Assembly (NCBI RefSeq): GCF_000832305.1
Contig: NZ_CP010537.1
Coordinates: 3,038,001-3,102,000 of the forward strand
DNA: 64,000 nucleotides
Direction: 5' to 3'
Source: Cupriavidus basilensis
GTDB taxonomy: Bacteria > Pseudomonadota > Gammaproteobacteria > Burkholderiales > Burkholderiaceae
Shown: piece after piece, positions 46,120 to 55,780 of the stretch
Position numbering within the stretch: position 1 is the first letter of the stretch
Layout: every line of letters begins with the position of its first letter
Position numbers and translations under genes: made by a program
The notes under the pieces: model-generated
Seen by the model: the letters and a program-made list of their open reading frames with translations, nothing else
Database searches by the model: none
What the model was told of the DNA's origin: nothing

Positions 46120-47133
46120 TCAGGGATTAGCGACTACGACTTTGCCGATCATGTTGCCGGCTTCGACCAGCGCGTGCGCCTCGATCAAGCTCGCAGCGTT
46201 GATGCCATCAATTCGCTGGGTCAGGGTGTGCTTGATGTCTCCGCGATCGACCAGTTCGGCCACGCGCCGCAGCAAGGCATGTTGTCGGGCGATGGTGTCG
46301 GTGGTGAACATGGCGCGGGTGAACATCAGTTCCCAGTGAATCGAAATGGATTTCCCCTTGAACGGTCCGATGTCCAGATCCACCGGGTCGTCGATGAGGG
46401 CGAATTGCCCCTCGGGGCGTAGCACAGCGGCGATCTGCGGCACGTGGATGGCGCTCTGGTTCAAGCCGGCCACATGGGTGACGTGTTCGATGCCGAGCGC
46501 TGCCAATTGAGGCGCCCAGGGTTGATGGTGATCGATGACGTGGTGCGCGCCATGCGCCAACACCCATTCACGGGTGTCCGGCCGCGAAGCCGTGCCGATA
46601 ACGGTCATCCCCGTCAGCGTGCGCGCCAGTTGGGTGAGGATGGAGCCAACGCCACCAGCAGCTCCGGTGATCAGCAGTACGTTGTTGTCGGTCGGGTCGG
46701 CTGCCTGAACACGTAGACGGTCAAACAGCAATTCCCAGGCAGTGATCGCTGTCAGCGGCAGCGATGCGGCTTGCGCGAAATCCAGCGATGCCGGCATGGG
46801 ACCGACGATGCGTTCGTCCACGGCATGCAGTTCGCTGTTGCTGCCAGGCCGCGTAATGTCGCCGGCATACCAGACTCGGTCACCTGGCTTGAAGCGCGTG
46901 GCCAACGGTCCGGTAGCGCGGACGATTCCCGCTGCGTCCCAGCCGGCGATACGCGCGTGTCCCTCCGGAATGTCTCCGCCCCGCCGGATTTTGGTATCGA
47001 CCGGGTTGACGGACACCGCTTTGACTTCCACCAGCAGGTCGTGGTCACGAAGTTCAGGCGTCGGCAACTCGATGTCTTGTAGCGCCTGCGGATGGCTGAT
47101 GGGGTGGTTCTGATAGAAGCCGATGGCTTTCAT
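46120..47133 (-). CDS. Zinc-type alcohol dehydrogenase-like MDR protein
   Basis: This 337-residue protein belongs to the MDR branch typified by TIGR02817: MKAIGFYQNHPISHPQALQD, NPVDTKIRRGG, and the coenzyme motif ITGAAGGVGSILTQLARTL. It lacks the catalytic-zinc cysteines. It should reduce enones or quinones with NADPH. It is the first gene of a two-gene operon with the GlcG protein, divergent from a LysR gene across 89 bp. Confidence 0.88.
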   Translation of the reverse strand: MKAIGFYQNHPISHPQALQDIELPTPELRDHDLLVEVKAVSVNPVDTKIRRGGDIPEGHARIAGWDAAGIVRATGPLATRFKPGDRVWYAGDITRPGSNSELHAVDERIVGPMPASLDFAQAASLPLTAITAWELLFDRLRVQAADPTDNNVLLITGAAGGVGSILTQLARTLTGMTVIGTASRPDTREWVLAHGAHHVIDHHQPWAPQLAALGIEHVTHVAGLNQSAIHVPQIAAVLRPEGQFALIDDPVDLDIGPFKGKSISIHWELMFTRAMFTTDTIARQHALLRRVAELVDRGDIKHTLTQRIDGINAASLIEAHALVEAGNMIGKVVVANP

Positions 47134-47222
47134 ACAAGTGATCTCCAGGGAATGAATGCCATGCTATCTTTCCGCAATATGCAGATAAACAAGCGAAACG
47201 CCAAAACACTTTCGGCATTCCA

Positions 47223-48158
47223 ATGAAAATCATCCGACTCGATGACGTGCAAATCTTCGTGCACACGGCCGACGCTGGCAGCTTCTCGGAGGCGGCGCGC
47301 CAACTGAACATCGCGCCGGGGCAGGCAAGTGCGTCCGTGCAGCGGCTCGAAAAGGCGCTGGGCGCTCGCCTGTTCACACGCTCCACGCGCAGCATGCAAC
47401 TATCTGAGGCTGGGGAGCGCTACCTGCCGCATGCGCGGATCATGGTTGGCGCGCGGGAGCAAGGCGAACAGGCTCTGGCTGGCGGTCGGGAAGCACTATC
47501 CGGTCCGCTGCGGCTATCTGCTCCGTCCGATTTCGGGAGAAATCTGCTACTGCCGTGGCTCGACGTTTTTCAGCACCGGCACCCCGGGTTATCGTTGCAC
47601 CTGAAATTGAGCGACCGGGCGGCCGATCTCATCCGCCAGCCGCTGGATTTCGCCGTGCGCTACGGGGCGCTGCCGGATTCATCTCTTCTGGCCATGAAAT
47701 TGCTCGACAATAACCGACGTGCGTTGTGTGCTGCACCGTCGTACATCGAACTACATGGCACACCGGCCAAAGTTGATGACCTGCGGCGGCACAACTGCCT
47801 TCGGTATATCTGGAGCGAGCAGATCCATGAACGCTGGCGCTTTACCCTACCCGGCGGCGACCGCACCGTGGCAGTCACAGGGAATCGCGTCAGCGACGAT
47901 GCCGATGCGGTGCGTCGCTGGGCGATAGCTGGCGAAGGCCTGATCTATAAATCACGGCTGGATCTCGTCAACGATCTGAAGACCGGACGATTGGTAGAGA
48001 TATTTCCGCAGGATTATGGCGAGCCAGCGCCACTGCATTTGATTTGCGCTCACCGTGCGCAACTGACGCCCGCAATTAAAGCGCTGAGTGCCTTCCTACG
48101 GGAACGCTGCATCGCCCTGCTCACAAGCTACTCCACGGAAGGCTCGCCATCCGAGTAA
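47223..48158 (+). CDS. LysR-type regulator
   Basis: This 311-residue regulator has the helix-turn-helix at about residues 8-65 (IRLDDVQIFVHTADAGSFSE, then GQASASVQRLEKALGARLFT). The effector domain includes SAPSDFGRNLLLPWLDVFQ and VTGNRVSDDADAVRRWAIAG, a pattern of the AaeR/DmlR-like subgroup. GAATGCC at 47154-47160 and GGCATTC at 47214-47220 in the gap may be its binding arms. It probably controls the divergent MDR/GlcG operon. Confidence 0.88.
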   Translation: MKIIRLDDVQIFVHTADAGSFSEAARQLNIAPGQASASVQRLEKALGARLFTRSTRSMQLSEAGERYLPHARIMVGAREQGEQALAGGREALSGPLRLSAPSDFGRNLLLPWLDVFQHRHPGLSLHLKLSDRAADLIRQPLDFAVRYGALPDSSLLAMKLLDNNRRALCAAPSYIELHGTPAKVDDLRRHNCLRYIWSEQIHERWRFTLPGGDRTVAVTGNRVSDDADAVRRWAIAGEGLIYKSRLDLVNDLKTGRLVEIFPQDYGEPAPLHLICAHRAQLTPAIKALSAFLRERCIALLTSYSTEGSPSE

Positions 48159-48300
48159 CACAGTGCCCACTGACTCATGCTGAATCCTGATCGGCCAGTC
48201 GACCGAACTGCGCCGACCGACCGCACCTGGCCGGCAAGAGACGGCCAACGGGCGGTACCATGGCATATGATTGGTTGGACTCTTCACAAAGGTGCCAAAC

Positions 48301-48678
48301 ATGACGATTGATTGCTTCGCAGAGAGCAATCCGGCAACACGAACTCTACCGCGCTCGCTGGCGACGAAGGCCGGTGACTTTGTGTTTGTATCCGGTCAAG
48401 TGGCAAGGGCGGAAGACGGTACTCTTGTCGTCGGTGGGATAGAAGTACAAACACGCCAGACCTTGCACAACGTAGCCAGCGTACTTGCACTGGCAGGGTG
48501 TACGCTCGACGATGTCGTGAAGACAACGGTGTGGCTTGAAGACCCGCGCGACTTTGATGAATTCAATCGCATTTACGGCGAGTTCTTTCAGGGTGGCAAG
48601 CCGGCACGTTCGACATTACAGGGCAAGAACATGGCCGGCACCAAGATTGAAGTCGAGGCCGTCGCCTATAAGCCATGA
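48301..48678 (+). CDS. RidA/YjgF-family protein
   Basis: This 125-residue protein has the RidA signature: LPRSLATKAGDFVFVSGQVA, then RQTLHNVASVLALAGCTLDD, and EFFQGGKPARSTLQ with the conserved Arg. True RidA proteins hydrolyse reactive enamines to keto acids and ammonia. AAAGGTG precedes the ATG at 48301. It has no co-oriented partner, so the enamine source cannot be named. Confidence 0.88.
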   Translation: MTIDCFAESNPATRTLPRSLATKAGDFVFVSGQVARAEDGTLVVGGIEVQTRQTLHNVASVLALAGCTLDDVVKTTVWLEDPRDFDEFNRIYGEFFQGGKPARSTLQGKNMAGTKIEVEAVAYKP

Positions 48679-49020
48679 CTTCGTGTCCATGGCAATTCGC
48701 CGGATTCGTTTGATCACTGCCCTTCTTGGTGAGCATCCAGGACGACAGCCGCGACGTAACTGCCTGCGCATGTATAGGTAGCGCCAATTCCACCCCTCCG
48801 CACAAGCGAGGCATGTCGTCGCCGTCACAGAGCTCATGCGAGCAGGCCATCGCCGCTCGCATACGGATATCCCTTCTCAGTTCGCCAAAAAGCTACGCTA
48901 GCAGCATTTTTGGGTACCGCTAGCGGAATTAGCGATCTTCTACAGCGTCAGGCCGGCAGTGCAATGGCGCCCATGGGTCATGGACCACGGGCGCCGGTCG
49001 CCTTGCGACTGAGGGGCCGA
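48679..49020. other. Gene-free gap with a strong hairpin
   Basis: No gene is supported in these 342 bp. A hairpin at 48966-48995 has perfect 7-bp outer arms (GGCGCCC and GGGCGCC) with further partial pairing inside. It lies 25 bp beyond the stop of the minus-strand leader-peptide gene and could end its transcript, though no T tract follows. Confidence 0.45.
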
Positions 49021-49236
49021 TCAGGCCGGGATCGGGGTGAAAGGCGAATCGTAGCCAACGTTGCTCTTGGAAGGATCCGTGGTGCGGATGTTGATACCGT
49101 CGTCATAGATGACAGTCGGCTCCTTGTAGTCGGGCACCATGAGGACCTTTCTGAAGATGCCTCCGTAGATTTTTGCCAGAGCGGCGGATTCGAGGGTATC
49201 GACCTTGGACAGATCGTGGATGAGGATGGCGGACAT
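49021..49236 (-). CDS. Small peptide with a double-glycine leader
   Basis: This 71-residue peptide begins MSAILIHDLSKVDTLESAAL and continues AKIYGG. Residues 15-26, LESAALAKIYGG, fit the double-glycine leader consensus LSxxELxxIxGG at positions -12, -7, -4, -2 and -1. The remaining 45 residues (IFRKVLMVPDYKEPTVIYDD, GINIRTTDPSKSNVGYDSPF, TPIPA) have no cysteine. AAGGAGAAG before the ATG at 49236 gives a strong start. Such leaders are cut by C39-peptidase ABC exporters, releasing bacteriocins or signal peptides. No exporter, modifying enzyme or immunity gene is adjacent, so the role is inferred from the leader only. Confidence 0.6.
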   Translation of the reverse strand: MSAILIHDLSKVDTLESAALAKIYGGIFRKVLMVPDYKEPTVIYDDGINIRTTDPSKSNVGYDSPFTPIPA

Positions 49237-49497
49237 GTTCTTCTCCTTGTCGAGAGGTGCGGGCTCCGTGATTGGGTCGCGATACATCTCAGCAGCAAAC
49301 ATGCCAGGCGTAGACAGCACCTTTTGAGGCTGCGGCAATCAGTTTGGTTGGTTCTAGATAGACGTTTGCATCGATATGTGTTGGCAATGCTCCAACTTCC
49401 CAGGACAGAGGGGCGGCGCTTCAGAGGAACTGGGTTCCTTCCCGATGTCGCAGCCGAGATTGCTTCGCGGAGGCGCGCCGACGCTCGGGCCGCTTGG

Positions 49498-49836
49498 GGG
49501 GGTGTCAGGATTTTTGTGTTTAGGGCATAACATGTCACCAAGGAGCATGTCATGCCACGCAAAACGAAGACGAGCCTTGCCGCAGCCCGGGAGCTGCCGG
49601 CCATTCCCGAGGAACTGATCGCCCATTTTGTGAAGGGTCCGATGACCGCCGGGGCGGTGCAGGATGCCTCCATGGCGTTCAAGAAAGCGCTTATCCGCGA
49701 CCTACGACGGTCGCGTGGCGTCCAGGCACGATTGCGGCGATTCGCGCCGGTCGTGCCGGGATTCCCTGGGCAAGTAGTGACAGGCGCTTCTTCATCTCAT
49801 TCATTTAGTCAGTACAATCACGCGTCCAAACATTAA
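49498..49836 (+). mobile_element. Truncated IS256-family element
   Basis: From the ATG at 49552 the frame encodes MPRKTKTSLAAARELPAIPE, then ELIAHFVKGPMTAGAVQDAS and MAFKKALI, the N terminus of IS256-family transposases. After about residue 48 the sequence no longer matches and a shortened frame ends at 49836. The catalytic domain is missing. AAGGAGCATGTC precedes the start, and the element's outer end probably lies near 49498. It lies beside the leader-peptide gene, whose surroundings may therefore have been rearranged. Confidence 0.8.
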
Positions 49837-49892
49837 AACAGGCCGGTGCGGCATCTTCCGCGCGGCATTCAACGTCGACTGAAAGAGTGATC

Positions 49893-50402
49893 ATGACCAT
49901 TTCCATCTACAGCGCCTCCGTCCCCGTTTTCAAGCAAATGCTGGCGGCATTGTCCGAGGTACTCACGAAGGCCGAAGCACACGCCACCGAAAAGAGCATC
50001 GACCCGAACGCGCTGCTGCAAGCGCGCCTGTTCCCGGACATGTTCCCGCTGGTGCGCCAGGTGCAGATCGCCGCCGATTTCGCTAAGGGCATCACCTCGC
50101 GCCTGGCCGGTGTGGAAGTGCCTTCGTGGGCCGACACTGAGGTCACGTTTGCCGACCTGCAAGCGCTGATCTCTAAGACCCTAGCCTACATTGGCGCATT
50201 CGACGCCGCGCAATTCGACGGGAGCGAACACAGGGAGATCGTCCTGCGTCCCGGCACGCCGAAAGAGAAGCGGCTGGTCGGCAACGCCTATCTGCAAAAC
50301 TACGGACTGCCGCAGTTTTTCTTCCATATCACGACCGCCTACGCAATCCTGCGCCACAACGGAGTTGATATCGGCAAGCGCGACTACATGGGCGTGTACT
50401 GA
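49893..50402 (+). CDS. DUF1993-family protein
   Basis: This 169-residue protein matches DUF1993, a helical family related to DinB: MTISIYSASVPVFKQMLAAL, then ARLFPDMFPLVRQVQIAADF and a C-terminal FFFHITTAYAILRHNGVDIG with KRDYMG. DinB-like folds often bind metals or thiols, but DUF1993 has no established function. An ATG at 49893 is preferred over a GTG 6 bp upstream. It stands alone. Confidence 0.85.
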   Translation: MTISIYSASVPVFKQMLAALSEVLTKAEAHATEKSIDPNALLQARLFPDMFPLVRQVQIAADFAKGITSRLAGVEVPSWADTEVTFADLQALISKTLAYIGAFDAAQFDGSEHREIVLRPGTPKEKRLVGNAYLQNYGLPQFFFHITTAYAILRHNGVDIGKRDYMGVY

Positions 50403-50634
50403 TCGTTGGGGCACGCGCCAATCGGACCACCGGTCGGCAGCGGGTGTTGAACGACGTCCACGAAAGATCGGATGCCTTTGCGTGGCTGGGCGAAGCCGCC
50501 GTTCGAATGGCCACGTGAAAGCTCGTGCCACCGACCGTAGTTGGCCGTGAGGAGACGGCTGGAGGGAGCAGAAAGACGATAACAACCTGGCCTTTTGGGC
50601 GAGCCAGAGTATCTGCCCTCTGGCCGTTGAGGTT

Positions 50635-51102
50635 TCAGGGCAGCAGGTGGGTATCGCCGGCAGCCTGCGGCGGTAACTTGATTGCCAGTGCCTTGAAATC
50701 GCCGCTGGTTGCGATCGAACCCGCGTGCGCGACACCCTTCGGAATGACGATCAGGTCACCGGGGCCGACCTCGCGCTGTTCACTGCCCAGCCAGAATATT
50801 CCCTTTCCTGAAATGACATACTGGATCTCGTCGGCGCTGGTGTGGTAGTGCTTTGGAACGTTGCCCGATTGCACCGCAACGGTCCCGTGTGGCGTCGCCA
50901 CCAGCCCTTTCGTACGCAGCGTGCCCATATTGGGTATCTGCGGCCCGATGTCTTCATTGGTCATGGCCGCCAGGTTGATGATCAGCGGCGCCAGCGTGGC
51001 GGGCGGGGTCTGCGCGTGGGCCAGCGGTACCCCCATGTGGGCCGCAAGGTAGCCGCAAGCAAAAGCGACCGGGACAGCGGAAAGAGCGGCAAAGCGATGC
51101 AT
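50635..51102 (-). CDS. Secreted cupin-domain protein
   Basis: This 155-residue protein has an N-terminal signal sequence (FAALSAVPVAFACGYLAAHM) and a single cupin barrel. Metal ligands are likely in PKHYHTSADEIQYVISGKG and in the second motif GDLIVIPKGVAHAG. Periplasmic single-domain cupins are mostly uncharacterised. It stands alone between gene-free stretches; its start is preceded by GGGAG. The following gap 51103-51656 (554 bp) holds an R3 repeat relic at 51375-51440 and no gene. Confidence 0.85.
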   Translation of the reverse strand: MHRFAALSAVPVAFACGYLAAHMGVPLAHAQTPPATLAPLIINLAAMTNEDIGPQIPNMGTLRTKGLVATPHGTVAVQSGNVPKHYHTSADEIQYVISGKGIFWLGSEQREVGPGDLIVIPKGVAHAGSIATSGDFKALAIKLPPQAAGDTHLLP

Positions 51103-51656
51103 ATTTATCTCCCTTCGGTTGGCCTGCGATCATTGCGTCGCCACGACGCTTGATTCGTGCGATACGGCTGGATTGTCTCACCGCGATCCGCGCCCAGAAT
51201 TGAGGGAAAACCCGAAAGCACTGAATCAATCGACTCGCGCAAAGGGGGCTGAAGCCCGAAGGAGATTCAACGGTGCCTTTGTCTTCGGGGGAACTCGTGT
51301 CCATTTTGGAAACGGGTGAGAATACTTGGCGGCTACGATCGCACAGGAAACCTGCTCTTTGATCGGCTGGTTGCTCCTGGCCGGCAAGCGTCCCACATCG
51401 GCCAGATCTGGCCGGCAGCACCCGACCCTTCTGCGGCGTTGCGAGTGCCGGAAGGCGAACGACCGCTACCGGAGTACAACCGCCGTCGCCTCGCTTACCG
51501 CGACCAGCAGGTCATCGGCCGAAGCGAACGTACGTCGGACCGAAAAAAGCTCGATAGCTGCAGGCCGTCGCGACGCTGGGGATTTTTCGTTCCTTCACCA
51601 AAATCCGCGTAGCTCCTTTCCTATAGCTACTATCATGTGGCCATCTCAATGTTGGC

Positions 51657-52622
51657 GTGGAGCCCGAAATTAAAGCAGGAAAAAAAGCTAACCCGACATC
51701 CGGTCTGGACCGGCTGGGCAATGTTGACTTCCATACTTTGTACGCGCTTGCCGCCCTGTTGCGAGGGCGCAGCGTATCGCAGGCGGCGGCCCAGATGGAG
51801 GTGTCGCAGCCGGCTATGAGTCGAACCCTCGATCGCCTGCGCGACGTCTTCCAGGATGCCCTGCTGGTGCGTGAAGGCAACCATATGCTGCTGACCTCGC
51901 ACGGCAAGGAATTGCTGCCGATCGTGGAAAAACTGCTGGAAACCACGGCTCAGTTGGCGGGCGCCAACGCGCCCTTCGATGCCGCCACCCACGTGCGACA
52001 CTTCTCGCTGGCCTGCAATGAGCATATTCAGCTCCTGCTGGCCCCGACCTTGCTGAGCGCACTGCGGTCCGCCGCCCCCTCCATCACGGCGCAGTTCAGT
52101 CCATTGCATCGGAGCGGCGCCGTCGATGCGTTGGCAAGCGGCGAACTCGATCTCTGCATTGGCTCGGCCTTTCCCTCCGCACCCGGGATCCGCTCTCGGC
52201 TCCTATATTCCGAGGCGTTCGTCTGTGTGATGCGCAAGCCGCGCAATACCGGAGGGAATGTACGGATCAGCCTGAAGGACTTCTGCAACCTGCCCCACCT
52301 GGACGTCTCGCCAACCGGCCTTACCCTGCTGGGTGAACTGATCGACCGGACCATCCGCAAGCAAGGTGGCTCGCGCCAGGTCGTGTACACCATTTCCAGC
52401 TTCATGGCGGCGCCGCAGATCGTCAGCGAGACCGACATGATCTGCGCCATCCCGGCAAGGACAGCCAGGCGACTGGCCTTGCCAGACAACGTTGTGGTAG
52501 CCGAACTTGCCTTCGAGGCGCCTGCCACGGATGTCTCGATGTTTTGGCACAACCTCACCCACCGCGACGCGGCCTGCGCTTGGCTGCGCACCGAGATCAG
52601 CCACGCACTCCCCGCGCAATAA
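51657..52622 (+). CDS. LysR-type regulator of the acyl-CoA operon
   Basis: This 321-residue regulator has the helix-turn-helix at about residues 24-80 (VDFHTLYALAALLRGRSVSQ, then QPAMSRTLDRLRDVFQDALL), and the PAMSRTL form is typical of the NodD/LinR/NahR-like branch. The effector domain has HFSLACNEHIQLLLAPTLLS. The start is a GTG at 51657; no ATG gives a full helix-turn-helix. It lies 134 bp upstream of the Bug receptor on the same strand and probably activates that operon. Confidence 0.84.
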   Translation: MEPEIKAGKKANPTSGLDRLGNVDFHTLYALAALLRGRSVSQAAAQMEVSQPAMSRTLDRLRDVFQDALLVREGNHMLLTSHGKELLPIVEKLLETTAQLAGANAPFDAATHVRHFSLACNEHIQLLLAPTLLSALRSAAPSITAQFSPLHRSGAVDALASGELDLCIGSAFPSAPGIRSRLLYSEAFVCVMRKPRNTGGNVRISLKDFCNLPHLDVSPTGLTLLGELIDRTIRKQGGSRQVVYTISSFMAAPQIVSETDMICAIPARTARRLALPDNVVVAELAFEAPATDVSMFWHNLTHRDAACAWLRTEISHALPAQ

Positions 52623-52756
52623 AGGTTACAAGGTCATATCAGTAGTGGTATGGCTGATATATACCCGCCCCAATTGGTGCCGTGTCTGTGGCTGCCTATT
52701 CTGCAGCCATGCGAGCCAGACAGAGCTCGCCCTCGATAAGTTAGCGTGGAGACGAG

Positions 52757-53725
52757 ATGAACAGACGTACCTCAATGCGCCTTGCCGGAGCGGTCACATT
52801 GCTCTTGCTGGCGCTGCCCTTCAGCGCGGGCGCCTACCCGGATAAGCCAATCCGACTGGTGGTATCGTTCCCGCCCGGCAGTGGTGCTGATACCACTGCG
52901 CGCTATGTCGCGCAGAAGCTCGGCGAGCGGCTGGGCAAGCCGGTTGTCGTGGAGAACCGGCCCGGTGCCAACAGCTTCATCGCAGCCGCGGCCGTGGCCA
53001 GCGCCGACGCCGACGGCCATACGATCTTCCTGGCCAGCAATTCACCGATGGCAACCAATGTTGCCATCTTCAAGCGCTTGCCATACAACCCCGTGAAGGA
53101 CTTCGCACCGGTGGCCCGATTGACGCGTGGCGTGATGGCGGTGGTGGTGCCAGGCTCTTCGGGTGTGAAAACGATTGACGATCTGGCAGCACGCAGCCGA
53201 GCCCAGCCGGGCACGCTCAACTACGGCGCCGGTGCGGCCTCCTACCAGGTCGCCACCGAACTCTTTCTTCAACTTGCGGGTGGCCGCGCTACGCCGGTAC
53301 CTTACAAGGGCGTGGCGCCGGCTTTGTCGGACCTGGCCGGCGGCCAGCTCGACTTTGCCTTTGTCGACCTCGGCGCCGTCGTTCCCTTTCTCCAGTCCGG
53401 CAAGGTCCGGACGCTGGCTGTGACCGGCGACCGGCGCTTCGAAGCTTTCCCCAAGGTGCCGACGCTGCAGGAGTCGGGCTTCCGGAACTACTACATGGTC
53501 AACTGGACCGGCGCTTTCGTTCCGGCTCGTACGCCGGCGTTGATCGTCGACCTGCTCGACAAGCAGTTGCAGGCGATCTACCGCTTGCCCGAAACAGCGA
53601 TGAAGGTGCGGCAATCCTACGGCGAGCCGTTTGTTGGCGATGCCAACGAACTGAGGCGCTTCCAGCTTGAGGAAATCAGCCGCTGGGAGCAGGCAGCCCG
53701 GCAGGCCGGGATGCAGAAACAATGA
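52757..53725 (+). CDS. Bug-type tripartite tricarboxylate receptor
   Basis: This 322-residue periplasmic protein has a signal peptide (LAGAVTLLLLALPFSAGA) and the family signature YPDKPIRLVVSFPPGSGADT, ENRPGANSFIAAAAVASADA, and VPYKGVAPALSDLAGGQLDF. It probably binds the acid that is activated by the CoA-transferase encoded 10 bp downstream. It is clearly distinct from the receptor at 8166. No TctAB membrane components are nearby. Confidence 0.9.
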   Translation: MNRRTSMRLAGAVTLLLLALPFSAGAYPDKPIRLVVSFPPGSGADTTARYVAQKLGERLGKPVVVENRPGANSFIAAAAVASADADGHTIFLASNSPMATNVAIFKRLPYNPVKDFAPVARLTRGVMAVVVPGSSGVKTIDDLAARSRAQPGTLNYGAGAASYQVATELFLQLAGGRATPVPYKGVAPALSDLAGGQLDFAFVDLGAVVPFLQSGKVRTLAVTGDRRFEAFPKVPTLQESGFRNYYMVNWTGAFVPARTPALIVDLLDKQLQAIYRLPETAMKVRQSYGEPFVGDANELRRFQLEEISRWEQAARQAGMQKQ

Positions 53726-53735
53726 GAGCCATATC

Positions 53736-54959
53736 ATGACGACGAATCTGACCAAGAGCGTGACCGACCAACTTCCGGCTCGCCAGCTTCCCCTTGCCGG
53801 CCTTACCGTACTCGACCTGGGCCAGATCTATCAGGGTCCCTACTGCGGCTTCCTTCTGGCGATGGCCGGCGCCGACGTGATCAAGATCGAACCGCCACAT
53901 GGCGAGCCGGTGCGCGCACGCCGCGAGTCGCTGTTGCCCCTGGCCATGCTTAATTCCAACAAGCGCGGCATCACGCTCAACTTCAAGACCGAGCAAGGCC
54001 GCAGCGTCTTTCGTGACCTGGTGGCCAAGGCGGACGTGGTGTTCGAGAACTTCATGCCGGGCGTGATGGAGCGCCTCGACCTCGGGGCCGAGGCGCTGCT
54101 GGAGATCCAGCCTCGCTTGATCTACGCGTCTGCCTCGGGCTACGGGACCAGTGGGCCGAATCGCGATCATCTTGCCATGGACCTGACCATTCAGGCCATG
54201 AGCGGGGCCATGCACGTGACCGGCTATCCCGACAGCCCCCCACTCAAGGCAGGGCCGGCCATCAGCGATTTCATGGGCGGTATCCACCTCTATGGGGCTA
54301 TCGTCTCGGCCTTGTTCGAGCGCGAACGCAGCGGCCGCGGAAGGATTGTCGAGATCGCCATGCAGGACACGATGTATCCTGCTCTCGCCTCAAACCTGAC
54401 GATGTATTACGAGGACCCGGAACGCAATCCGCGCACCGGAAACCGGCACGGGGCGCTCGCAATGTCGCCCTACAACACCTACTCGGCGACGGATGGCTAC
54501 ATCGCCATTATCTGCGTTACCGAAGGTCACTGGCCGGGGCTGTGCCAGGCGATGGGGCGCCCTGAGCTGGGCAGGCAGGAACGCTACGCGACACACGCCT
54601 CGCGTTGTGCGGTGATGAGCGAAGTGGACGAACTGGTTGCCTCCTGGACCCGCAACCTGACGCGCGCCGAGATCATGGCGGCCGGCCAGGCCCATCACTT
54701 TCCCTGCGCGCCAGTACGCACGCTCGATGAGGTTGTGCACGACCGTCATATGCACGAGCGCGGGATGCTGAACTATGTGACGCATCCCAAATTGGGCGAG
54801 GTGGTCCTGCCCAACAGTCCCTTGCGCTTTCACCAGTCCCCACCGTTGGCACTGAGGCCCAACCCGGACCTCGGCGAGCACAACGAGGCTGTACTGAGCG
54901 AGCTTCTCGGTCTGTCACGCGCGGCAATCGACACACTGCGCCAGCAAGGCGCGTTCTGA
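53736..54959 (+). CDS. Type III CoA-transferase (CaiB/BaiF family)
   Basis: This 407-residue enzyme moves CoA between acids. LPLAGLTVLDLGQIYQGPYC and GADVIKIEPPHGEPVRA form the N-terminal part, and the catalytic Asp is in LAMDLTIQAMSGAMHVTG. GRIVEIAMQDTMYP and a C-terminal proline-rich region complete the fold. It starts 10 bp after the Bug gene and is followed by two crotonases, so the operon should activate an imported acid and process the acyl-CoA. The substrate is unknown. Confidence 0.9.
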   Translation: MTTNLTKSVTDQLPARQLPLAGLTVLDLGQIYQGPYCGFLLAMAGADVIKIEPPHGEPVRARRESLLPLAMLNSNKRGITLNFKTEQGRSVFRDLVAKADVVFENFMPGVMERLDLGAEALLEIQPRLIYASASGYGTSGPNRDHLAMDLTIQAMSGAMHVTGYPDSPPLKAGPAISDFMGGIHLYGAIVSALFERERSGRGRIVEIAMQDTMYPALASNLTMYYEDPERNPRTGNRHGALAMSPYNTYSATDGYIAIICVTEGHWPGLCQAMGRPELGRQERYATHASRCAVMSEVDELVASWTRNLTRAEIMAAGQAHHFPCAPVRTLDEVVHDRHMHERGMLNYVTHPKLGEVVLPNSPLRFHQSPPLALRPNPDLGEHNEAVLSELLGLSRAAIDTLRQQGAF

Positions 54960-54997
54960 AGCAAGAACCGGCCCCCAGCCAAGAGAAAACGCCAGCC

Positions 54998-55780
54998 ATG
55001 TCAGATTTCGTCCAGATTGTCCGTGATGACGGCATCGCCGTCATCACGCTGAACCACCCGCATACGCGCAATGCCATTGCAGACGAATCCTGCATCCAGG
55101 CCATCGTCACGGCACTTGCGGAGATCTCCGCCGACCCGGCCCTGCGCGTGGCCGTCCTGACCGGGGCCGGGCCCGCATTCTGCGCCGGCGGCAGCCTGCA
55201 GTCGCTGGGCCAGCTCGCCGCGGGCGAGCCGATCGCCAACGAAGAGCGCTACCGCAATGGCATCCAGCGCATCCCGCGAGCCTTCCAGCAACTCGACATA
55301 CCGATGATCGCGGCGGTCAACGGCCCCGCCATTGGTGCTGGACTGGACCTGGCCTGCATGTGCGACATCCGCATTGCCTCGACCCGCGCGACCTTTGCAG
55401 AGAGCTTCGTCAAGCTTGGCCTGGTGGCGGGTGACGGCGGCGCCTGGCTACTGGCACGCACCCTGCCTCTGGCGCGCGCCTATGAAATGGCGCTCACCGG
55501 CAACGCCATCGGTGCACAGCAGGCGCTGGAGTGGGGGCTCGTGTCGCGCCTGGCCGAGCCTGAGACATTGATGGACGCTGCGCTGACGCTTGCGGGCGCG
55601 ATCGCCGCGAACCCGGGGCACGCGGTCAGGATGACGAAGCGCCTGGTGGACGCGTCCCAGCTCAACACGCTCGACTCCGTGCTCAACCTCTGCGCCAGCA
55701 TGCAGGCGCTGGCGCACACCACCGAGGCGCACCGCCAGGCGCTGCGCTTGATGACTGAACACATGAGGAGCAAATCATGA
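54998..55780 (+). CDS. Crotonase-family enzyme (enoyl-CoA hydratase-like), first copy
   Basis: This 260-residue protein has the crotonase fold with the oxyanion-hole regions FCAGGSLQSL and GPAIGAGLDLACMCDIRIAS. The two classical hydratase glutamates are replaced: the first by Asp (GLDLA) and the second by Phe (FAESFVKLGL). An Asp in VAGDGGAWLL may act instead. It may therefore be an isomerase, hydrolase or other crotonase rather than a standard hydratase. It overlaps the next gene by 4 bp (ATGA). Confidence 0.87.
   Translation: MSDFVQIVRDDGIAVITLNHPHTRNAIADESCIQAIVTALAEISADPALRVAVLTGAGPAFCAGGSLQSLGQLAAGEPIANEERYRNGIQRIPRAFQQLDIPMIAAVNGPAIGAGLDLACMCDIRIASTRATFAESFVKLGLVAGDGGAWLLARTLPLARAYEMALTGNAIGAQQALEWGLVSRLAEPETLMDAALTLAGAIAANPGHAVRMTKRLVDASQLNTLDSVLNLCASMQALAHTTEAHRQALRLMTEHMRSKS

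Noticed and set aside
48563..48862. Minus-strand open frame between the RidA and leader-peptide genes
   Set aside because: No ribosome-binding site and no sequence resembling a family; several Cys and Pro as in shadow frames.
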